A stretch of 64,000 nt of DNA from DAINRZ01 sp964634885 (lineage in GTDB: Bacteria > Bacteroidota > Ignavibacteria > Kapaibacteriales > UBA2268), in contig CAZWLN010000003.1 of the NCBI GenBank assembly GCA_964634885.1, forward strand, positions 129,798 through 193,797, in the 5' to 3' direction. The translations under genes were made by a program, and so were the position numbers. This document shows positions 42,862-51,340 of the stretch, piece after piece (within the stretch, counting starts at the first letter, position 1; the number at the start of each line of letters is the position of its first letter). The notes under the pieces were generated by a model. The model did no database searches. It was not told the origin of the DNA and was given only the letters and a program-made list of their open reading frames with translations.

Positions 42862-43272
42862 TTACCTAATCAGCATCATGCCTTTTGCCGCGAGTATTAC
42901 TTCCGGCGTTTGACAGCCATTACCGGCAAAAGTCTTTACGCTGTCCCCTGTTTGAAGCCCCCGAATACTTTGGCGCAGGTCCGTTCCCTCTGATTTGTCT
43001 TCAGCAGCACTTCGATTGCCGCCATCATTCTCCCTTCCGGTTGAGTTCGCTTCCGGGGGCTTCGTTGCGGGATTGAAAGAAGGTATATACTTGTTTTCTG
43101 TTTTCTCTTTTGCGTTTTGGTCGTTCTGCATCTGTTCCACACAAAGAGAATAGTACACCGCATAGAAACCGACAATGGAAGCGACGGGCATTAAAACAAA
43201 GGCCACATGGATGATCGCGGGTATCATGCATATACTGTTCTTTTTTACTCTTTGCAAAAATAGCTTTTTCAT
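42862..43272 (-). CDS. Single-pass membrane protein, function unknown
   Basis: The ATG at 43272 (GAGGTGAAG in front) gives 136 residues. One strong membrane helix (ICMIPAIIHVAFVLMPVASIVGFYAVYYSL) near residues 15-42 is followed by a polar, Lys/Glu/Asn-rich tail of about 90 residues with two Cys. The tail is of low complexity and shows no motif I recognise. It is convergent with the barrel gene and shares the terminator region. Confidence 0.55.
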   Translation of the reverse strand: MKKLFLQRVKKNSICMIPAIIHVAFVLMPVASIVGFYAVYYSLCVEQMQNDQNAKEKTENKYIPSFNPATKPPEANSTGRENDGGNRSAAEDKSEGTDLRQSIRGLQTGDSVKTFAGNGCQTPEVILAAKGMMLIR

Positions 43273-43622
43273 CTTCACCTCAGCTATTACTATATAAAAC
43301 TAAACAGTATATTTTTTTACTTTAAGCTTACCCCGCTTTTTCGTTTTCAAAAACAATTTTCAAATTGCATTTTTTCTTTACTATAAATGACACATGAATG
43401 TCAATTTGGTCTCAGGATTTTTTTTAAAAAGTGAAAATTTCTTTTTCCACAGTACCAGTTGCACATTGAAAGCCGCCTGTAAGCCGGCGCTTAGTGGGCA
43501 ATTTGCCGATGGCATAGCTTGAAAGAAATCTGCTGTTTGTTTAATGCTGCCGATTGATTATCAAAAAGAAACATATATTTGTATCCGGGTATTATTAATA
43601 ATTGTAAACTGTTTATTGAGCT
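43273..43622 (+). promoter_or_regulatory. Divergent intergenic region with candidate TATATTTG promoter
   Basis: No gene is accepted here. TATATTTG at 43574-43581 matches the Bacteroidota -7 element TAnnTTTG and lies 41 bp before the MFS start, a sensible distance. The -33 element is less clear (ATTG 17 bp upstream). The rest of the gap is AT-rich. The minus-strand ORF at 43491-43778 mostly shadows the MFS gene. Confidence 0.4.
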
Positions 43623-45050
43623 ATGGCAAATAGGAATTTCTTCAGCGATGTACGCAGCCTTCCGGGTTCCTTCTGGTATCTGAACATAATCCAGATGCTT
43701 GAGAAATTTGCATACGGAGCCGTCCTGCTTCAGCTTCCCGTCTATCTGTCCCAGAAAGACGCCGTTGGAGGCCTGCACTGGGACCAGTCCGTCAAGGGGT
43801 GGATATTCCTTTCCTGGGCGCTTGTACAGAACCTCACGCCGTTGTTTGCCGGCGGCTATGCCGACAGGATAGGATACAAGAAGGCTCTTTTCCTGTCTTT
43901 CCTGTTTGTTACAGCCGGATACTTCCTTTTCGGGGCTGCAAGCGACGTATGGCTTTTTGCAGCCGGAGCCGTCATCCTCGGTTTGGGCCTCGGTGTCTTC
44001 AAGCCGACGCTCCAGGCTTCAATCTCCTCGCAAATAGCCGGAAGCAATGAATCCCTCGGCTGGGGCATATACTTCATGCTCTATAACTTTGCTGTCTTCC
44101 TGAGTGGTTTCTTCTCAGTGTGGATGAAATCTTTTTCCTGGCAGCATGTTTTCTGGGGCAGTGCTGCTGTCTTTTCAATGAACTTTTTGCTGCTTTTCTT
44201 TTTCCCGGCTGTAAAAAGAAGTAAAAATCAACAAATAGAAAACAAGGAAGTTGTAAAGGAGATATTCCGGGGCCTTTTCGAAAGGAAGGTATTATGGTTT
44301 GTACTGATCATGTCCGGTTTTGCGTTCATTTTCATGCAATTTTACGAGACTTACAGCAACTTCCTCGTTGACTGGTCCGACACCTCGCCTCTTGTCAACG
44401 CCCTGTCCCTGCCGGAGATGTTCACAATGAAGCTGCCTACAGGTACGATGGTTGCTTACGAGTGGATGATCAACCTCAACTCTGTCCTGATAATCCTCTT
44501 TGTTGCAGGCCTGTCATGGCTGATGGCCCGCATCCCCACAGTCAAAGCTATCATTGCCGGTATGATCCTGTGTACCTGCGGCATGGCAGCCCTCGGCTCA
44601 TCGACACTATGGTATGCGGCTGCGGGTGGCATTGTCATCTATACCTTCGGCGAGATGATTGTAAACCCGAGGTTCACCGAATACCTCTCGATGATGGCTC
44701 CGACAGGAAGTAAAGCACGATACATGAGCTACCTGAACATATCCTTTGCCTTTGGGTTCGCAGGGGGCGCTTTGTCCGGAGGCTATTTCTACCGGCATCT
44801 CGGCGAGAAAGCTGTAATGGCGGCAGACTACCTTCAAAATCACGGTTTCTCTGGCGCCATCGATCCTTCATCAGCGTTTTTGAAAATGACAGAAATGACA
44901 GGTTTGTCGCCGCAGCAGGCCAACACTCTGCTCTGGGAGAGCTATCACCCCTGGCAGGTGTGGATTCCCTTCATCGCTGTCGGCATAGCAACTGTTACAG
45001 GCTTACTGCTCTATTACAGGAAATTTTCTCAGGAACCATCAGCATTTTAA
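43623..45050 (+). CDS. MFS transporter
   Basis: The 475-residue protein has twelve predicted helices in two halves with a polar loop near residues 195-220 (FPAVKRSKNQQIENKEVVKE). The MFS motif A is GGYADRIGYKKAL, and the start FWYLNIIQMLEKFAYGAVLLQLPVYL recalls the POT/peptide-transporter branch. The substrate cannot be named. It is a monocistronic gene with a candidate promoter upstream. Confidence 0.9.
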   Translation: MANRNFFSDVRSLPGSFWYLNIIQMLEKFAYGAVLLQLPVYLSQKDAVGGLHWDQSVKGWIFLSWALVQNLTPLFAGGYADRIGYKKALFLSFLFVTAGYFLFGAASDVWLFAAGAVILGLGLGVFKPTLQASISSQIAGSNESLGWGIYFMLYNFAVFLSGFFSVWMKSFSWQHVFWGSAAVFSMNFLLLFFFPAVKRSKNQQIENKEVVKEIFRGLFERKVLWFVLIMSGFAFIFMQFYETYSNFLVDWSDTSPLVNALSLPEMFTMKLPTGTMVAYEWMINLNSVLIILFVAGLSWLMARIPTVKAIIAGMILCTCGMAALGSSTLWYAAAGGIVIYTFGEMIVNPRFTEYLSMMAPTGSKARYMSYLNISFAFGFAGGALSGGYFYRHLGEKAVMAADYLQNHGFSGAIDPSSAFLKMTEMTGLSPQQANTLLWESYHPWQVWIPFIAVGIATVTGLLLYYRKFSQEPSAF

Positions 45051-45152
45051 TTCTGAATGCTTTACGAACTTGATAAACTTAACTAACTAATTATCTACCC
45101 GCTACCAGTAATCGATGAGCGGGATGTTGAATGTCCCGGCGATTAATAAGGA

Positions 45153-45926
45153 TTAATAGCCTACCAGCCTGGATTCTTCGGCAAAGTAATTGTCAAGGTC
45201 TTTCTTCATGTTGTATGTCAGTGATTTTGTCATCGTTGACATCCTGCTGTCGTATTTGGCGTAAAGTTTTGCGCGGCCTATGCAGTAGCTTTCATAGTCG
45301 CTTTCGGGTATTATCCCGTTAATCATGCCTACTTCAAGGGCTTCTTCAGCAGTGATAATATCTGTCCTGAACAGCAGTTCCAGGGCCTTTGTCGGCCCGG
45401 CAATCCTCGACAGGAAGAAGGGAAGGGCTCCGGCAGGATGCATGCCGTATTTCAGGTGAGCCATGAAGAACTTCGTCCCCGGTGTTGCATACCTGAAATC
45501 GGCGGCAAGGTTCGTTCCGATGAACGGTGTTACCACTTCACCCCTGATGCCTGTTAATACGATTTTGCTGAAATTGATGATCTTTACAATGAAATTCCTG
45601 AAAGCATTCATCTGCCGCGCACGGAGTACCCTTTTCTCAGGCATGACCTTAGACGTGAGGTCGTTGTTTTCGTCCCTCACCAGTATCTGGTTCAGGAATT
45701 CGTAGTACCCCTTCTCGCAGTATGCTTCCTCTTCGTTAAGCAGCAGCAGTGAACGGACGGAATTGTCCTGCTCCACCCAGTCGAGAAAGTTCAGGAGCTG
45801 GTTGCTCAGTTCGAGTTGTGAAAATGATTCGAAGATGTTGTTCTTGAGCTTCAGTATGCCGGTGTTGTGTTCAACGTAGTACCGGACTATCTCGTTTTCA
45901 AAGTCCAGATGTTTTGTGTTTTCCAT
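45153..45926 (-). CDS. Enoyl-CoA hydratase/isomerase-family (crotonase-fold) protein
   Basis: The 257-residue protein follows the crotonase fold: TGIRGEVVTPFIGTNLAADFRYATPGTKFFMAH near residues 120-155 matches the oxyanion-hole helix. LSRIAGPTKALELLFRTDIITAEEALEVGMIN matches the conserved C-terminal half. The usual catalytic Glu region (PE..LG..PG) reads AHLKYGMHPAG, with no Glu, so hydratase chemistry is doubtful and another crotonase reaction or a non-catalytic role is possible. No neighbour in fatty-acid metabolism is seen. Confidence 0.83.
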   Translation of the reverse strand: MENTKHLDFENEIVRYYVEHNTGILKLKNNIFESFSQLELSNQLLNFLDWVEQDNSVRSLLLLNEEEAYCEKGYYEFLNQILVRDENNDLTSKVMPEKRVLRARQMNAFRNFIVKIINFSKIVLTGIRGEVVTPFIGTNLAADFRYATPGTKFFMAHLKYGMHPAGALPFFLSRIAGPTKALELLFRTDIITAEEALEVGMINGIIPESDYESYCIGRAKLYAKYDSRMSTMTKSLTYNMKKDLDNYFAEESRLVGY

Positions 45927-46121
45927 ATACCACCTGTTACGTTTTGTTTTTACTTTTACGTAAAATAATCAAATTCCGGCTATTTTGGGAATACTTCTTT
46001 CAAATATTCAAAAAAAATTTGACAATTCCATGGAAAGGCGGTCTTTTAACAGGTTGAATGCTTTTCACCGGCGATTGCCTTTAGGCTATGAATGAAATGG
46101 AATAATAAATTGAAAAAATCC

Positions 46122-46904
46122 TCAGTTAAAGGGAGAAATGGAAATGGTCTCAGGTTTCAATTTTAAGGGTTCAATATATATGTTCTTCCCATTTACCTTC
46201 AAACTGTCTAAGATGAGAGTCAATGTCCTTACTTTGTCGGTCGCTATCATACAATCGTCGTTTGTTGCAGACAATGTATAGCCAATATTACAGCTGTTGT
46301 CAAGTTCGTCCCTGTCAATAGCCGTAAAGTCGGAAACCATGCGTGCCTCCACTTTGTTACACGAATTGTCAAGAGCAGAATAGCGTATAATCCGGCCCAG
46401 AGGTTCGAAGTAATTTGTTATTTCGATGATGACTAAAGGAATAACCAGGGTGTCGTTAATAATCAGCCTGGAATTGACGGGATCAAAACTAATAGTATCG
46501 AGATGAGGCAATGGTTTACCATCGCGGAACAATGGGCCATTCTCATTGACGACAATTTGGTGTTGGCTAATTTTAATAAGGACATAGGGATTATGGTTTC
46601 CCCGAATACAAAAAGGGCCTTGACCAGACTCAAACCAGTCGAAAGTAACTACAGGAAGACCATCAAATTTAGAGGAATTAATGCCAATAGTCCCAATATA
46701 AGGAATATATTTTGGATAATCGATCTTTTTACCGTCGGAAGTTGTATCTTTGTAGAAGTAATAATGAGAATTACTTATGTCGTCAAAATACGTGTACCAG
46801 TCAGACTGGCCAGCCTGAGTGAATACTATTCTGTTAATACTGCAGGATGACACGATTAGGAACGACACTGCAATTAAAACCGGTATTGCCTTGGACTTTT
46901 TCAT
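46122..46904 (-). CDS. Lipoprotein, unknown family (paralog of the broken gene at 47042)
   Basis: The 260-residue protein has a signal sequence with lipobox (LIVSSCSIN). Its mature part contains SFDPVNSRLIINDTLVIPL in the middle and LTLILDSLKVNGKNIYIEPL near the end. The same segments occur in the interrupted gene just upstream, so the two arose by tandem duplication. The fold is probably beta-rich. I do not recognise the family and cannot assign a function. Confidence 0.75.
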   Translation of the reverse strand: MKKSKAIPVLIAVSFLIVSSCSINRIVFTQAGQSDWYTYFDDISNSHYYFYKDTTSDGKKIDYPKYIPYIGTIGINSSKFDGLPVVTFDWFESGQGPFCIRGNHNPYVLIKISQHQIVVNENGPLFRDGKPLPHLDTISFDPVNSRLIINDTLVIPLVIIEITNYFEPLGRIIRYSALDNSCNKVEARMVSDFTAIDRDELDNSCNIGYTLSATNDDCMIATDKVRTLTLILDSLKVNGKNIYIEPLKLKPETISISPFN

Positions 46905-47041
46905 TTACATTTATTCCTTTCTTTCTAAAATAACTTTTTCAATTTTTACATTACAGGTACAGAACTTTACCAAAATGTCGCAAATTCATACAATCCGGCT
47001 CACTCTCTGTCATTACAGTGCAGATAATAGCCGGAACTCTT

Positions 47042-47845
47042 TCAATCGCGGCTGTTTACAACTTTAATACGCAGGGGTTCGATATATATATTCCTGCCGT
47101 TGTACATGACGCTGTCGAGAACAACAGTAATTGTACTGATAATGTTCGGGTCCCATGGATCTGAACGATAGCCTTTCAAACCGAATAACATAGTCTGGTA
47201 TATACTGTAATCATTGAGTCTGTCGCATTCATTTGTACCTTTCCCGGTATTCGCTGTTCCGGGATTCTTTGGCCTTGCTTCTTTAATGGATTCACTTTTT
47301 TGCCTGGCATAATAAACTGATATGGGATAGATCAGCGAATCGTTAATTATCAGCCTTGAATTGACAGGTTTAAAACTGACACTGTCATCGTTCAATCTTA
47401 TATATTCGCAGCTTGGATAATCGAAAAACCCGCCTTGCTTTGTTCGGATTTCCCAGGGTAAATTAATGCCTAATTCAATCTTTGGTTTCCAAAGGCCGTC
47501 AACTGTATCATGGCCAAAATAATTCATTTCATCGTTCCATTCAAAATACAAATGAGTAAATTGCCAAACTAATTGGATTTTGATTTTAGTTTCGTTTTAA
47601 AAAATTCTTTTTGCCGAATCTGCATTAATGTTTTTTGCTCTTAGAGTGTCCAACACCCCTGAATCATTAAAGAAATAGTAAAAACCGTATTTAGTTTTAC
47701 TATTTTTATTAATAAATGAAAACCACTTCGAATTGCCCATCATGACAAGTTCTGTTTTTTTTACTGCCGGATTGCCATTGACCATAGCCACCACAATAAT
47801 TGCCAATCCCAGCCCGATCAGTGGAATTGCTTTCACTCTGCTCAT
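47042..47845 (-). pseudogene. Paralogous secreted protein gene split by an in-frame TAA
   Basis: The frame from the ATG at 47845 (MSRVKAIPLIGLGLAIIVV) stops at TAA 47597-47599 after 82 codons but continues open in the same frame to 47042. The downstream part contains SFKPVNSRLIINDSLIYPI and ITVVLDSVMYNGRNIYIEPL, which align with the intact 260-residue lipoprotein at 46122. The stop lies in TTTTTTAAAA, a sequence prone to change. The N-terminus lacks the lipobox Cys of its paralog. The ORF usually drawn from a TTG at 47551 is only its 3' part. Confidence 0.75.
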
Positions 47846-48476
47846 GTTTACTCCATAGCCATTTAATACTTCTTAAATTAAGACTTCTGTCAACAGTTAG
47901 AGTAAACAATCATGAAATTGGTTTAAACAATTTTTTGGTTCTTCGCTATTCAGTATGGGGAAAGTTATTATATTACTCAATATTGTAAAGAAGCGGTATT
48001 ATTCTGGTATTTCGTAGAGACACAAGGCCTTGCGTCCCTACTGGTGCGGCTTTCTACAGTTTCGTATGTTGGAATTTGACGCTCGTTGTTCTTCTACCCC
48101 AACTAAAACTTCCCTATGGGGTAAATTTATTCGTCAAGTTTATAAAGTTTGTCAAGTTTATCAAGTTTATAAAGTTTGTAAAGAAAGAAGAAAGAATCCC
48201 GCTGCTTCTTTCTCCTTCCCCTTTGGGAATAATTCCCTTGGGGAAGGCTGGGATGGGGTGGGTTCAGTTTGTCAAGTTTATAAAGTTTATAAAGTTTATA
48301 AAGTTCGTCAAGTTTATTAAGAAAGAATCCCGCTGCTTCTTTCTCCTTCCCCTTTGGGAATAATTCCCTTGGGGAAGGCTGGGATGGGGTGGGTTCAGTT
48401 TGTCAAGTTCATCAAGTTTATAAAGTTTGTAAAGAAAGAAGAATAAAGTCCGTACTTCTCTCTCGTGGAACCGGAA
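47846..48476. repeat. Tandem repeat array with 131-bp period
   Basis: A unit containing AAAGAATCCCGCTGCTTCTT, the palindromic CCCTTTGGGAATAATTCCC, CTTGGGGAAGGCTGGGATGG and then GTCAAGTTTATAAAGTTT-like 9-mers is present twice (starting at 48191 and 48322, period 131 bp). The 9-mer runs extend over 48126-48180, 48269-48320 and 48397-48435. A diverged GAGACACAAGG/CCTTGCGTC inverted repeat lies at 48016-48040. Apparent ORFs (KFIKFVKFIK-like) translate the 9-mers. Confidence 0.85.
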
Positions 48477-49127
48477 CTATCTCAGGTCCACGACCGAAGT
48501 CCCCGTAGGAGCTGTGAAATTGAAAATGCCGTTGTCAAGTTTATTATTGAGCTTAATGTTCCTGACAGTCCATGTCTGAACCGTGCCGTTGTCGTCCACA
48601 GACAGCGACAGGAGCGTATAGTCATTCCTACTGACCTTAATCGTTACTTTTGTCAGGTTAATCGTCGAAATTATCGTTGGTTTTGCCTTTGGCTGCAGGA
48701 CGATTGTGTAGGCCGCAGGCCCCACGGAACTGGTAGCCTTGGTAACTGAAACGGCTTTGTAGCCGTCGAGGAAATTGAAGAAGACTTTTTCGATGGACAA
48801 TTCATCGCTCGAGGCCTCTTCATAGCTGCTGACCACAACTTTCTTATTGCCGGGAGTATAGTTCCAGATGGTCTTGCCGTTGCAGGTAATTGTCCTGCTG
48901 CCGGTTTCGATGATGTACTTGTTGCCGAGCTTTGCCTTGATCATCCCTTTGTAATCAGGTTTTTCAACTGATTGGAAACTGAAGGTAACAGACTTGACCC
49001 CGGAATATTTCTTCAATACTTTATTGAATACTTCGGTGATCCCGTCCTGGGATAGCGCTGCCGGCTGTGTTGCCGGGAGCAGCAAGGCCAGGACAAAGAA
49101 TAATTTCAATAATTGACGGGCTTTCAT
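48477..49127 (-). CDS. LolA-like outer-membrane lipoprotein carrier
   Basis: The ATG at 49127 has AAGGA nine bases upstream and gives 216 residues, preferred over the ATG at 49136. After a signal peptide (LLKLFFVLALLLPATQPAALS) comes the LolA half-barrel: YSGVKSVTFSFQSVEK, GNKYIIETGSRTITCNGKTIWNYTPGNKKVVVSSY and TLLSLSVDDNGTVQTWTVRN. LolA ferries lipoproteins through the periplasm. It lies 17 bp after the DUF3108 gene, so both form an envelope-biogenesis operon. Confidence 0.88.
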   Translation of the reverse strand: MKARQLLKLFFVLALLLPATQPAALSQDGITEVFNKVLKKYSGVKSVTFSFQSVEKPDYKGMIKAKLGNKYIIETGSRTITCNGKTIWNYTPGNKKVVVSSYEEASSDELSIEKVFFNFLDGYKAVSVTKATSSVGPAAYTIVLQPKAKPTIISTINLTKVTIKVSRNDYTLLSLSVDDNGTVQTWTVRNIKLNNKLDNGIFNFTAPTGTSVVDLR

Positions 49128-49144
49128 CTTATCCATTCCTTATT

Positions 49145-49990
49145 TTACAATTTTGCTTTCATGGGGTTCCTGAGGCCGGAATAGCTTGTCAGTTCGGCAG
49201 CGACATCGCCGATGAGAATTTTTGTGGAGACCTTTACCGGTATCTTGTTCTCATCGTCTGTAACCCAGATCATGATGCTTCCTTCGCTCTTGAACAGTCC
49301 ACCCTCGGTAACGAGCGGTTCAATCTTGATACATTTGAATTTACCTGCTTTAACTTCGACGGTTTCCTTGCCGTGTATCTTGACTCCCAGGTCATAGACC
49401 TTTTTGTCAAAGAAGTTTTTCAGGTAGAAGACCTTACCCTTGGGCATCGACGTAAGGTTAAGGGTACGGACGTAGTAGAAGGCAGAGACAATGTCATGTA
49501 CATATTCGGGGACATTGTAAGTCTTGTCTTTAAAAGTAGCTATATTTTTATACTGGTTAAACTCAGCTTTGGAGTCTCTTTTGTAATTGCCTTCGCGTAT
49601 GCGCTGCTCGAATTTCCAGGGGAAAATGCCTTCAACGTCGAGCGCAGTCCTGTACGTATCCTGTACTTTGTACAAGAACTCGAGGCTTTTCAGGGAGTTG
49701 ACCTGGAAGCGGACATCGTAGCAGTCCCTGCCGTTGTAACTGTACTTCGAAGGGATGATCTGGAAAAAGCCGGTACCGGCTTTGATGAAAGAATAGACCA
49801 CATCGTAATCCAATCTCTCACCAAAATCAAAAGCATTATTAGGGGACTTTCTGAGTTTCTTTGTCTCGACCGGCAGTTTTATGAACTGTGCTAATGCATT
49901 GCCGTCGGCGGACTGCAGCTCTTCGAGTGAAAACAATGGGACAAGCGCCATCATCATTGCTGCTATTGTTACTTTCATTGCTCTTTTCAT
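49145..49990 (-). CDS. DUF3108 family periplasmic/envelope protein
   Basis: The 281-residue protein has a signal peptide (MKVTIAAMMMALVPLFSLEELQS). The body matches DUF3108: FGERLDYDVVYSFIKAGTG, FQVNSLKSLEFLYKVQDTYRTALD, DIVSAFYYVRTL, KVYDLGVKIHGKETVEVKAG and IWVTDDENKIPVKV. The family is tied to the outer membrane, but its molecular role is not settled. Its operon with the LolA-like gene suggests lipoprotein or envelope assembly. Confidence 0.88.
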   Translation of the reverse strand: MKRAMKVTIAAMMMALVPLFSLEELQSADGNALAQFIKLPVETKKLRKSPNNAFDFGERLDYDVVYSFIKAGTGFFQIIPSKYSYNGRDCYDVRFQVNSLKSLEFLYKVQDTYRTALDVEGIFPWKFEQRIREGNYKRDSKAEFNQYKNIATFKDKTYNVPEYVHDIVSAFYYVRTLNLTSMPKGKVFYLKNFFDKKVYDLGVKIHGKETVEVKAGKFKCIKIEPLVTEGGLFKSEGSIMIWVTDDENKIPVKVSTKILIGDVAAELTSYSGLRNPMKAKL

Positions 49991-50138
49991 GTTATATCCT
50001 GCTCTATTTCAAATTACATTTCACTTATATAAATATACGAGTAAAATTACAATTTTTTAACAGATTTTAATATTTTATTCAGTCTTCAGATAAACAAATT
50101 CAAAAAGAAATATTAATTTAGTTAATAAAAAGTAAAAA

Positions 50139-51317
50139 ATGAAAAATATTATAGATATGACAGAAATTAAAGAAACCGGCATATACATACATTACCCGTT
50201 TTGCGTCAGGAAGTGTTTCTATTGTGATTTCTACTCCGTCACCGACACCAGCCTGGAAGTGAAGTACCTGGAATACCTCGCAAAGGAGATGGACATATTT
50301 TTTAACAAATACAAGGTGCTTCCTGACGTACCGACCCTGTTCATCGGCGGAGGGACTCCGTCCCTGATGGCGCCGGGCCAACTTGCCGGGGTGCTGGCCC
50401 ATCTCAGGCAATATGTACTATTGTTACCCGGAGCTGAAATTACTGTCGAATGTAACCCCGGTACGAACATTGCCCACTATCTTCAGGAGTACAGGCAGCT
50501 CGGTGTCAACCGTTTAAGTGTCGGTGTGCAGTCCTTTAACGACGACGAACTCACCTTCCTGCACAGGATTCACAATTCCGCCGGGGCAGTGCAGACAATC
50601 GAAGCAGCACGGGAAGCAGGCTTCGACAACGTCAGCATAGACCTGATCTTCTCGTTGCCCGGGCAGACCGAAGAAAAGCTGAAACAGAGTTTAGACAGAG
50701 CTTTAGAAACCGGGGTTGACCACATCTCCGCTTACAGCCTCATATACGAGGAAGGGACACCGCTTTACGAAAGCTGGTCGAAAGGGCAGGTTGAGAAGAA
50801 TGAAGACGAGCCGGAAGCCGCTCTGTACCTGTTCCTGATTGAGGAACTGCGCCGCAGGGGCTACGAACAGTACGAAGTGTCCAATTTCGCCAGGCAGGGC
50901 AGGAAATGCATTCATAACATCAATTACTGGAGGGCCGCCCCCTATATCTCCTTCGGCCCTTCGGCACACAGCTACCTCGACGGCCGCCGCTTTGCCAATG
51001 TGAAAAATATTCACGAATATTTTACAATAATCGACAGGGAAGAGCTTCCTGTTAACTTCGAAGAAACCCTCGGTAAGCACGAGATGATGACGGAGCGGGT
51101 TTTCCTCTCACTCCGTTCCGAAGGCCTGAACGTGGATCAGTTCCACCGGGAATTCGGTGTTAACCCTCAAGTAACCTGCTCTGTGGAGATTGAAGAACTG
51201 ATCGGGCTGGGAATGATGCAGAATGAAGCGGGTACGCTCCGCCTTCTCCCACGTGGCTACGCAGTATGCGACGAAATATGCCTGAGGCTGATAGGCAAAA
51301 TCGAAAAATTATTATAG
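50139..51317 (+). CDS. hemW: HemW-type radical SAM protein
   Basis: The 392-residue protein carries the HemW radical SAM motif CVRKCFYCDF (CxxxCxxC, residues about 25-33), GGGTPSLM for SAM binding, GVNRLSVGVQSF, SIDLIFSLPGQT and ISAYSLIYEEGTPLY, plus the C-terminal HemN-like domain. HemW is thought to deliver haem to target proteins and was often mis-annotated as coproporphyrinogen dehydrogenase. The ATG at 50157 is a possible shorter start. The gene is isolated. Confidence 0.92.
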   Translation: MKNIIDMTEIKETGIYIHYPFCVRKCFYCDFYSVTDTSLEVKYLEYLAKEMDIFFNKYKVLPDVPTLFIGGGTPSLMAPGQLAGVLAHLRQYVLLLPGAEITVECNPGTNIAHYLQEYRQLGVNRLSVGVQSFNDDELTFLHRIHNSAGAVQTIEAAREAGFDNVSIDLIFSLPGQTEEKLKQSLDRALETGVDHISAYSLIYEEGTPLYESWSKGQVEKNEDEPEAALYLFLIEELRRRGYEQYEVSNFARQGRKCIHNINYWRAAPYISFGPSAHSYLDGRRFANVKNIHEYFTIIDREELPVNFEETLGKHEMMTERVFLSLRSEGLNVDQFHREFGVNPQVTCSVEIEELIGLGMMQNEAGTLRLLPRGYAVCDEICLRLIGKIEKLL

Positions 51318-51340
51318 AGACAGCGTCGGAAAATCTATCG

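Noticed and set aside
48030..48363. CRISPR-like appearance of tandem repeats and KFIKFVKFIK-like ORFs
   Set aside because: Repeats are 9-mers and a 131-bp unit without unique spacers of constant length, and no cas gene is near.
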